Assembly: GCA_040758525.1 (NCBI GenBank) | Contig: JBFLVQ010000301.1 | Coordinates: 1 to 10,856, forward strand | Source of the DNA: JBFLVQ01 sp040758525 | Lineage (GTDB): Bacteria > Acidobacteriota > Blastocatellia > Chloracidobacteriales > JADJPF01 | DNA length: 10,856 bases | Reading direction: 5' to 3' | Part shown: positions 1 to 4,934 of the stretch, in pieces | How positions within the stretch are numbered: the first letter of the stretch is position 1 | Layout: the number at the start of each line of letters is the position of its first letter | Notes under the pieces: model-generated | Told to the model about the DNA's origin: nothing | Databases searched by the model: none | Seen by the model: only the letters and a program-made list of their open reading frames with translations | Position numbers and translations under genes: made by a program

Positions 1-47
1 TAGGTAATCCAGCCGATCCGGTCTATTATTTCAAGCGTAGGAAATAG
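1..47 (+). CDS. Possible C-terminal tail of a plus-strand gene (partial)
   Basis: The plus-strand frame that starts at base 3 is open from the window edge and reads GNPADPVYYFKRRK before a TAG stop at 45-47. The short basic ending and mixed codons look like a natural protein C-terminus. The stop lies 34 bp before a hairpin that could serve both this gene and the convergent activator gene. Only 14 codons are visible, so the family cannot be named and the reading could be chance. Confidence 0.25.
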   Translation, partial: GNPADPVYYFKRRK

Positions 48-67
48 TAATTTGACCGCATTTGAGC

Positions 68-106
68 AATAAAAGAAAAAACCAGGCGGATGTATTATCC
101 GTCTGG
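68..106 (-). terminator. Rho-independent terminator of the sigma54 activator gene
   Basis: Bases 82-91 and 97-106 form a 10-bp stem with a 5-nt loop. On the minus strand the stem has one internal A-C mismatch, which would be a G-U pair on the plus strand. Immediately after the stem the minus-strand transcript reads TTTTTTCTTTTATT (81 down to 68), a classic U-tract. It lies about 130 bp past the activator stop codon. The same hairpin could also mark the 3' end of a convergent plus-strand gene, but there is no U-tract in that direction. Confidence 0.8.
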
Positions 107-235
107 CAAAGGGAAGGATTCGATGAACAAACTGTTTACCTATAACTATAATCCTACCACCTCAATGTAACCTAGCTATTAAGACTATGTAAAAATTTTG
201 TAACCTGTAGATCGTATAACTGATGGTTGACCCTG

Positions 236-1774
236 CTAAGAGAACCGTTTGGGGTCAATACCATACAGCTTCACCTTGTATCCAAGTATACGTTCGGTAG
301 TGTCCAATAATTTTGCTGCGCGAGCACGATTGCCACGGGTAGTCTTGAGCGCATCTTGAATCAGATCCTTTTCATAGGCCTCGACAGCAGCAGCAAGCGA
401 TAATCTCGTGACAGTATCACTTGCTGCCGCAGTTTGAAGCGTGGGAGGAAGATGATGGCTGTGTATTACATTGCCATCACAGACTAGTACGGCACGCTCT
501 ATCGTATTTTCAAGCTCTCTAACATTGCCAGGCCAATGATAGCTCATAAGCATATCTATTGCTGGGGTTGAAATACGCTTGATATTTTTGCCATGCTCAC
601 GAGCATACTTCTCCAAAAAATGATCTGCTAAAAGCATTACATCTGGTTTACGCTCCCTCAATAGGGGGACAAAAATAGTAAATACATTTAGACGGTAATA
701 GAGATCTTCACGGAATGTACCTTCTGCAATGGCTTTCTCTAAAGCTTTATTAGTAGCAGCAATCAGCCGCACATTTACCTTTATGGTTTCAGTGCCACCT
801 AGCCGCTCAAACTCTCTCTCTTGTAGTACTCGCAGTAATTTCACTTGTGTAGAGAAGTTGAGGTCGCCTATCTCATCAAGAAACAGCGTACCACCTTCAG
901 CCATTTCAAAACGACCTTTCTTGCGAGCCTGTGCTCCAGTGAATGCCCCCTTTTCGTAACCAAACAATTCTGACTCAATTAGAGTATCAGGCAAGGCAGC
1001 GCAACTCACCTTAATAAAAGGTTTCTTGGCTCTAGGTGAGTTATAGTGAATCGCATGAGCAATGAGACCTTTTCCAGTACCGGATTCACCTCGTATTAAC
1101 ACCGTAGTGTTGGTGGGGGCAACCTGAGCTACTTGCTTATAGACCTGACGCATAGGACTACTACTACCAACAATATTTGAAAAATCATATCGCTCTTTGA
1201 GCTCCTGGCGCAGATGAATATTTTCATCAAGTAGGCGTTGACGCTCTGCTTCCACCATACGCTGAACCTTTAAAGCTTGCGCAATCATAGAGCCTACTAC
1301 TCGTAAAAATTTTACTGAACGATCAAAGTCATGATCTTTTTTGAATCGTAGATCAACACCAAGCGCGCCAATTGGTTTACGGTTTAGAGTAACTGGCACA
1401 CAGATAAAGCTGAGTTCCTGCTTATTTAGCTCTTTCCTTTGATCGGCGCGATTCAAGAAGAGTGGCTCACGGCTTATCTGAGGAACAACTATTGACTTAC
1501 CACTTTCAACTACTCGACCAGTGATGCCTTCACCCAATCGGTAGCGCGCATTCATTCCATCAATATCTAGACCATTAGCAGCTTCTATGTGTAGTTCTCC
1601 CGTCTCTTCATCAAGCAGCGTGACAGCGCTACGTATTATGCTGTGATGGCGCTCAAGTATCTCTAGCACACGATGCAGTGCGGCTTTGAGATTGAGTGTG
1701 CCAGAAAGTGCCTGACTCACTTCAAGTAGCGTGGTTAACTTCTTTATCTCACTGGTTTGTGTGTCCATAATCAT
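236..1774 (-). CDS. NifA-like sigma54-dependent transcriptional activator (GAF, AAA+, Fis-type HTH)
   Basis: This 512-aa bacterial enhancer-binding protein would activate RNA polymerase holding sigma54. A GAF sensor domain spans roughly residues 16-168, followed by a charged linker. The AAA+ core (about 200-430) has Walker A GESGTGKG (229-236), the sigma54-contacting loop GAFTGA (276-281), Walker B TLFLDE (296-301) and WPGNVRELE (414-422). A C-terminal Fis-type helix-turn-helix ends in TERILGYKVKLYGIDPKRF, a tail typical of NifA relatives. Two core positions are unusual: Gly236 replaces the Glu normally following the Walker A lysine, and VSCAAL has Ser where many relatives have Asn. There is no nif gene nearby and no Cys-rich interdomain linker, so the name nifA is not justified. 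ATG codons at 1774 and 1768 are both possible starts; neither has a clear Shine-Dalgarno. Its position next to an EPS operon and a candidate sigma54 promoter suggests a local regulatory role. The ligand of the GAF domain is unknown. Confidence 0.93.
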   Translation of the reverse strand: MIMDTQTSEIKKLTTLLEVSQALSGTLNLKAALHRVLEILERHHSIIRSAVTLLDEETGELHIEAANGLDIDGMNARYRLGEGITGRVVESGKSIVVPQISREPLFLNRADQRKELNKQELSFICVPVTLNRKPIGALGVDLRFKKDHDFDRSVKFLRVVGSMIAQALKVQRMVEAERQRLLDENIHLRQELKERYDFSNIVGSSSPMRQVYKQVAQVAPTNTTVLIRGESGTGKGLIAHAIHYNSPRAKKPFIKVSCAALPDTLIESELFGYEKGAFTGAQARKKGRFEMAEGGTLFLDEIGDLNFSTQVKLLRVLQEREFERLGGTETIKVNVRLIAATNKALEKAIAEGTFREDLYYRLNVFTIFVPLLRERKPDVMLLADHFLEKYAREHGKNIKRISTPAIDMLMSYHWPGNVRELENTIERAVLVCDGNVIHSHHLPPTLQTAAASDTVTRLSLAAAVEAYEKDLIQDALKTTRGNRARAAKLLDTTERILGYKVKLYGIDPKRFS

Positions 1775-1824
1775 AATAAGAGTGATAGTACAAATATGTT
1801 GGTATAGCTTATAGCCCTAACATA

Positions 1825-1855
1825 ATTGTAACTTAACAGAAATAGCTGGCGTCAA
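1825..1855 (-). promoter_or_regulatory. Possible sigma70-type promoter of the activator gene
   Basis: On the minus strand TTGACG (1855-1850) is followed after 19 bp by TACAAT (1830-1825), about 50 bp upstream of the activator start. Both hexamers match well, but the spacer is 2 bp longer than the ideal 17. No -24/-12 element faces this gene. The assignment is tentative. Confidence 0.28.
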
Positions 1856-2008
1856 GGGTTAATATCCTTAATAAAATTGTTAGAGCTATTTTAGCGGTCA
1901 AACCGGGATCACTCATCAGGAAGATATACAAGCAGGACAGCAAGCACTAGTCAGACAAGAGATAACCTTGCCATGATACTAAATCAGGTTAAAATAGGTT
2001 ATTAAACA

Positions 2009-2065
2009 TACAAATTTGTAAATTAGCTATGCTAAGCCTACAGATTCGTAATTATTGTGCTAACC
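2009..2065. repeat. Tandem imperfect 30-bp direct repeat containing a TACAAATTTGTA palindrome
   Basis: Unit 1 (2009-2038) begins TACAAATTTGTAA and contains TGCTAAG. Unit 2 (2039-2065) begins TACAGATTCGTAA and contains TGCTAAC. The units start exactly 30 bp apart, close to three helical turns. TACAAATTTGTA at 2009-2020 is a perfect 12-bp palindrome; in unit 2 it is degenerate. A related ACAAATATGT lies at 1790-1799, close to the activator start. The repeat sits about 150-180 bp upstream of the predicted sigma54 start site, a usual distance for enhancer sites. The binding protein is unknown. Confidence 0.5.
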
Positions 2066-2163
2066 AAGCCAGTCTTCAATATAAAGTTATTAGAGCTGCT
2101 AACTATAGAGTTTATTCAAAGATAGATATATAGATCGGTCACTACAATACCGTGCTGTTAGCA
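2023..2163. promoter_or_regulatory. Cluster of TGCTAAC/GTTAGCA half-sites, candidate enhancer for the sigma54 promoter
   Basis: TGCTAAC occurs at 2058-2064 and 2097-2103, and its reverse complement GTTAGCA at 2157-2163, directly before the -24 element. A related perfect dyad, TTAGC-TAT-GCTAA, is at 2023-2035. The 2097 site also has a degenerate inverted partner, GTTATTA, at 2086-2092. Relative to the predicted start at 2191 the centres are near -162, -130, -91 and -31. Repeated half-sites upstream of a -24/-12 promoter are what an activator of the neighbouring type needs. That the adjacent protein binds here is inference. Confidence 0.45.
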
Positions 2164-2180
2164 TTGGTACATATTTTGCA
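2164..2180 (+). promoter_or_regulatory. Candidate sigma54 (-24/-12) promoter
   Basis: The sequence TTGGTACATATTTTGCA has GG at 2166-2167 and GC at 2178-2179, separated by exactly 10 bp as sigma54 requires. Against TGGCACG-N4-TTGCW it differs at two defined positions (T for C and A for G in the -24 box); the TTGCA of the -12 box is intact. Scanning the rest of this intergenic region by eye for GG-N10-GC on the plus strand gave no other comparable match. The predicted start site is about 2191. The promoter points away from the activator gene and toward the EPS operon terminator. Confidence 0.55.
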
Positions 2181-2247
2181 GTGATTATTGATTGGTCAAT
2201 GGCTACAAATAGTTGATATTGGATATGACTTGTGAGGTCAAATAGTA

Positions 2248-2331
2248 ATGGCTATAACAAGTCTACTAGTAGTACTCCTTCATGATCTGACTAAACCAGA
2301 TTATGAGGGGGTACTAAATTTTTCCATGTAG
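2248..2331 (+). CDS. Possible 27-aa small protein with hydrophobic N-terminus
   Basis: ATG at 2248 is preceded by GAGGT (2234-2238) with a 9-nt spacer. The 27-codon frame starts MAITSLLVVLLHDL, continues with a charged middle, and stops with TAG at 2329-2331. The hydrophobic first half is compatible with a membrane-associated peptide. It lies 57 nt after the predicted sigma54 start. Against it, the frame is short, overlaps a 20-bp RNA stem (2270-2316) that already explains the sequence, and the GG of the ribosome site is paired in a small hairpin (2226-2240). A leader peptide controlling that stem is another possibility. No family is recognised. Confidence 0.22.
   Translation: MAITSLLVVLLHDLTKPDYEGVLNFSM
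2270..2316 (+). terminator. 20-bp stem-loop with trailing U-tract, terminator-like or sRNA core
   Basis: Bases 2270-2289 pair with 2297-2316 around the 7-nt loop ACUAAAC. All 20 positions pair on the plus-strand RNA: 17 Watson-Crick plus three G-U (2276-2310, 2279-2307, 2284-2302). On the minus strand those three would be A-C mismatches, so structure favours plus-strand transcription. The 3' arm carries GAGGGGG and is followed by AAATTTTT (2316-2323), a slightly offset U-tract. It may terminate a short RNA near 2323, act as an attenuator, or be an internal domain. Confidence 0.6.
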
Positions 2332-2387
2332 AGATTATTACAGAGTCAAAATCCTAACTCCTGCTTTAGGTATAACAGGTTGGTGAG

Positions 2388-2429
2388 TCTAGTGGGTAGC
2401 GCTCGTCAACGAGAAGGCTACATATTAGA
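2388..2429 (+). other. Second long stem-loop in the candidate RNA
   Basis: The outer stem pairs 2388-2394 with 2423-2429, with G-U pairs at 2392-2425 and 2394-2423. After one mismatch (2395/2422), GTAGC (2396-2400) pairs with GCTAC (2417-2421). After an asymmetric internal loop, CTCG (2402-2405) pairs with CGAG (2410-2413) around a UCAA tetraloop. As in the upstream stem, the wobbles are G-U only on the plus strand. Confidence 0.4.
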
Positions 2430-2460
2430 GGAATGTATTGACGATAGAGGCATATATATT

Positions 2461-2495
2461 GAGGACACAGAGAGTATTATATCTTCTGTGTCCTC
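2461..2495. terminator. Hairpin terminator of the EPS operon, possibly bidirectional
   Basis: GAGGACACAGA (2461-2471) and TCTGTGTCCTC (2485-2495) form a perfect 11-bp inverted repeat with a 13-nt loop. It starts 12 bp beyond the stop codon of the last EPS gene. On the minus strand it is followed by CAATATATATG, and on the plus strand by TTATT, so neither U-tract is strong. Its position suits termination of the operon on the minus strand and of the candidate RNA on the plus strand. Confidence 0.7.
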
Positions 2496-2507
2496 TTATT
2501 AAAAAGA

Positions 2508-3314
2508 TTAGGGTCGAGTTGGGCTGATAGGAGTTAACAGTATCCCATCATCAGTATCCGCCTCGACGCTAGGTACTCCCGCTGTTGCGGTGGTATGAAG
2601 CGGTAGGTTTGGTTTTGCGCCAGCAAAAACCTGGAAGTCGAAAAGATCACGCAATTCGAAATCTTGTGTATTGTTTGTGCTAGTGAGCGATTTTATATCG
2701 CTATTAAGCAAGTCAAGACTGGCTTGACTTCCCTGTGTAATGGTTTCGGTGTGACCATTAGGAAAGGTAACTTGCACCGAGTCCAATGCTTTTTCAGCCG
2801 ATATGATCGATAGACGTGAATCGTGCTGTTGAGCTGTGAGCAGAGAGTATCCCCCTTGTGGGTAAAGAATGGTGAGATTACCATTTGGTAAAGTAACATT
2901 CAGTTTGGTCTCTAGACCAGGTTCACTCCAGAAATGAGCTGCGCCTCTTTTTAAGGAGATATTCACTTCGTTACCAACACGTGTGAGGGTCATCTCACTT
3001 TGTGGGTTTAATGTCAAACGACCAGCATTGCCCAATGAGAGCATTGCGGCATCATTTGAAGTTACCAACCCACTTCCATTCGTCAACGAAGCACCTTGGT
3101 AGGCTGTTTGTGCGTTAAGGCGTGCGCCCCGCGCAGCAAGTAGTATCCCACCCTCTTTTGCTAAAGAAGAGTCTTCTTGCCTAGGTATGAGATATGGTTG
3201 CGCTTTAGGTGCCGCAGCAATCTCGCGCAAATCCCATACAGATAGGCTAAGCAGACTCAATAGAAAGATCGCAGCGGTAACCAGAATACGTTTGCGAGAG
3301 GTTCTATTGTCCAT
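2508..3314 (-). CDS. FecR-like membrane-anchored or periplasmic protein
   Basis: This 268-aa protein starts with a basic N-terminus and one hydrophobic segment at about residues 9-27, acting as an anchor or uncleaved signal. Residues from about 70 to 198 resemble a FecR-type beta domain, with short strand repeats (NGSGLVTSNDAAMLSLGNAGRLTLNP; LKRGAAHFW; VTLPNGNLTILYPQGGYSLL). A low-complexity polar tail follows. FecR-like proteins outside iron transport are common in envelope and EPS loci, often as extracytoplasmic binding or sensing proteins; no partner sigma factor or receptor is visible here. It is last in the operon, 45 bp after the beta-helix gene. ATG at 3314 is supported by GGAG (3325-3322) with a 7-nt spacer. 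The domain call rests on pattern only, and the function in EPS handling is inferred from position. Confidence 0.72.
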   Translation of the reverse strand: MDNRTSRKRILVTAAIFLLSLLSLSVWDLREIAAAPKAQPYLIPRQEDSSLAKEGGILLAARGARLNAQTAYQGASLTNGSGLVTSNDAAMLSLGNAGRLTLNPQSEMTLTRVGNEVNISLKRGAAHFWSEPGLETKLNVTLPNGNLTILYPQGGYSLLTAQQHDSRLSIISAEKALDSVQVTFPNGHTETITQGSQASLDLLNSDIKSLTSTNNTQDFELRDLFDFQVFAGAKPNLPLHTTATAGVPSVEADTDDGILLTPISPTRP

Positions 3315-3336
3315 ATTTTAACTCCAAAAATGATCT

Positions 3337-3357
3337 TTCAACCAACATTAGGTTGAA
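3337..3357 (-). other. Intra-operon hairpin between the beta-helix and FecR-like genes
   Basis: TTCAACC (3337-3343) and GGTTGAA (3351-3357) form a perfect 7-bp stem with a 7-nt loop, two bases after the beta-helix stop codon. On the minus strand a T-run (TTTTT) comes only after an 8-9 nt gap and overlaps the approach to the FecR gene ribosome site. It could be a weak terminator or an mRNA stabiliser or processing site that lowers expression of the last gene. Confidence 0.4.
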
Positions 3358-3359
3358 GC

Positions 3360-4934
3360 TTAAGGCCGCGAGAAAGACACGGCGTTTATACGTCTGACGG
3401 CATTATTGTGCGCATCAGTGGTAGGGGCAAGCAGGCTATCTGCGCCCGTCACTAGGCTATTCAGAATAAGGATGAAATCGTTGGAACGTCGCCCCTCTCT
3501 AGTCAGCAACTGTAGTCGGTAGCGATCTCCTACACGCAGCCCCAGTTTCTTAACTTTAACCTTAAAGATTAGGTCGCCATTTACCAATTTGCCTGCTACC
3601 GGCTTTCCATTTACAGAAACTATATTTCCATCAATGAGTAGCGACGAGCCTGCTTGTAGCGAGCGGCCTGATACAATCATCTTTTTCTTCTTTGTTTTGA
3701 TTGAGGTGATTACAGGCGCCGGAGATGAATCGGAAGGCTGGATAGCGCCGCTAGAATCAGCCAGTTTAGGAACAGAGCCGCCGTCAAATGTATTAGAGTC
3801 GTAGCTAAGTGGGAACCCCATATCGTTGTTTAGCAGATCTGATTGATTCTTGTTGAAGGTATTGCCGAGCAGTTGATTTGCTCCGGTAGGTTTCTCCATA
3901 CTACTAACATCCTGCAAGTAAGCAACCTGGCAACTCTCCACAACATTGTTAGTGATGGTATTACCTTCAGCATTCAACAGTCCCAAGCCTTTTGCGCTAT
4001 TGAGCAGCTTGTTTCCGCTAATCATTCCATTATTTCCGCTATTTAAGCCGGCTGGGACACCGAAATCAGGAAGATCGGCAGGATCTAGATCAGCAATTAG
4101 CAGCGCGATATCGCAATTGGCAATAGTATTGTTAGTCGCACCAAATCGTGTCACTTCTCCTATATCCATACCGGTATCAAAACCAGATATTTTATTGTTG
4201 TCAACAATTGGTGAAGAAGGGGTAGCAGAGATGATGCGCTCGACAATACCACCTGCAGATTTGCCGGATTTGCCAATACCAGGGCCGGTAATTTCGTTCT
4301 CCCGATAGGTATTGATCGAGTCTTGCTTGTTAGAGTTCAAGACAACAACAGCACCGCCAAAGGCTGCTTCTTTGCCGCCCAGGGTGCTTATTTTGTTACG
4401 GGAAACGGTTAAACCGACGGTATTAAAACCAAAGAAAGCGGTAAGCATATTGGTGAAGCTATTGTTGTTAATTGTTAAATTAGCAACTGGCCCATCCGCA
4501 ATGATTGCCACTTCAAAGTCGGAAAAAGTAATTCCTTCAACTGATGAACTACCACCACCGGCAACTATATTAAAAGCGGTAGCACGTAGTTTATTAATCG
4601 ATTTGGCACCCGGACCAATAATACGTGCGCCATCGGCGCCGGCTCTAATTGTTAAGGATTTTGCGATACGTATGCCTCGGCTTAACGGTATCGCACCACT
4701 AGTATCTGCGAAAAGGAAAGTCCCATTGAGTTCAATAATATCACCGGCAGCAGCGGCATTGACGGCTTTGAGAATGGCACCAAAGTCGCCTGTATTGGGG
4801 TTGCCCACTGCGCTAGCGGTATTCTGACCTGTTACAGAAACAGTAGCTGCTTCTGCAGAGGTACCATTAATTGCGTAGGGTAGTATCAGCAACATCGCCG
4901 CCACCCAAAATCTAATAACTTTTTTCCTGTTCAT
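3360..4934 (-). CDS. Secreted right-handed beta-helix protein with IPT-like C-terminal domain
   Basis: This 524-aa protein has a signal peptide (residues 1 to about 30: basic start, hydrophobic core, cleavage near AEA-A). Residues about 35-130 resemble the N-terminal cap of pectate-lyase-like proteins (AILKAVNAAAAGDIIELNGTF; SLTIRAG). Residues about 130-390 are N/G-rich short repeats of the parallel beta-helix type, such as NLTINNNSFTNM, LTVSRNKIS, IVDNNKISGF, ATNNTIANC and NTITNNVVESC. Residues about 405-492 (PAPVITSIKTKKKKMIVSGRS onward) resemble a small immunoglobulin-like IPT/TIG fold. In EPS clusters such proteins may be polysaccharide lyases, epimerases or surface-anchoring factors; no catalytic residues can be assigned by reading. 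Its ATG overlaps the upstream ligase stop (ATGA), and GGGAGG (4949-4944) lies 9 nt before it, so translation is probably coupled. Confidence 0.82.
   Translation of the reverse strand: MNRKKVIRFWVAAMLLILPYAINGTSAEAATVSVTGQNTASAVGNPNTGDFGAILKAVNAAAAGDIIELNGTFLFADTSGAIPLSRGIRIAKSLTIRAGADGARIIGPGAKSINKLRATAFNIVAGGGSSSVEGITFSDFEVAIIADGPVANLTINNNSFTNMLTAFFGFNTVGLTVSRNKISTLGGKEAAFGGAVVVLNSNKQDSINTYRENEITGPGIGKSGKSAGGIVERIISATPSSPIVDNNKISGFDTGMDIGEVTRFGATNNTIANCDIALLIADLDPADLPDFGVPAGLNSGNNGMISGNKLLNSAKGLGLLNAEGNTITNNVVESCQVAYLQDVSSMEKPTGANQLLGNTFNKNQSDLLNNDMGFPLSYDSNTFDGGSVPKLADSSGAIQPSDSSPAPVITSIKTKKKKMIVSGRSLQAGSSLLIDGNIVSVNGKPVAGKLVNGDLIFKVKVKKLGLRVGDRYRLQLLTREGRRSNDFILILNSLVTGADSLLAPTTDAHNNAVRRINAVSFSRP

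Larger units (their letters stand above)
2191..2500 (+). ncRNA. Candidate sigma54-dependent structured small RNA
   Basis: This stretch lies between the -24/-12 promoter and the strong hairpin at 2461-2495 and has no ORF longer than 27 codons. Read as plus-strand RNA it folds locally into a small hairpin at 2226-2240, a 20-bp stem-loop at 2270-2316 followed by AAAUUUUU, a weak 5-bp stem at 2353-2370 whose loop shows CUCCUGCU, a long stem-loop at 2388-2429 and the 11-bp hairpin at 2461-2495. The RNA could end at about 2323 (about 130 nt) or at about 2500 (about 310 nt). No known RNA family is recognised. The 2234-2250 region also carries a plausible ribosome binding site and start codon, so the transcript might instead be a leader or a small mRNA. 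Existence of the transcript is inferred from promoter, structure and lack of other coding content. Confidence 0.42.

Noticed and set aside
123..170. 15-codon plus-strand ORF (MNKLFTYNYNPTTSM) after GGGAAGG
   Set aside because: The ribosome site is good, but the frame is very short, no promoter is visible, and it lies in the 3' untranslated region of the activator gene. No further support.
166..206. Direct repeat TGTAACCT at 166-173 and 199-206
   Set aside because: Only 8 bp, two copies, in AT-rich sequence with no associated dyad or promoter. Likely chance.
236..1774. Naming the activator nifA and predicting a nitrogen-fixation island
   Set aside because: The HTH tail resembles NifA, but no nif genes are in view and the context is exopolysaccharide. 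Similarity of the family does not justify the role.
1973..2005. 10-codon plus-strand ORF starting MILNQVKIGY
   Set aside because: No ribosome binding site, too short, and located upstream of the candidate promoter.
1775..2507. CRISPR array or insertion-sequence remnant in the long intergenic region
   Set aside because: Repeats are only two tandem imperfect units without regular spacers, and no terminal inverted repeats, target duplications or transposase fragments are seen.
2693..2899. Minus-strand 68-codon frame inside the FecR-like gene
   Set aside because: It is a different frame of a well-supported gene, with no ribosome site and no recognisable protein features.
3589..4827. Several plus-strand frames opposite the beta-helix gene
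   Set aside because: They are antisense shadows produced by the repetitive composition of the beta-helix coding sequence; the minus-strand product has a signal peptide and coherent repeats.
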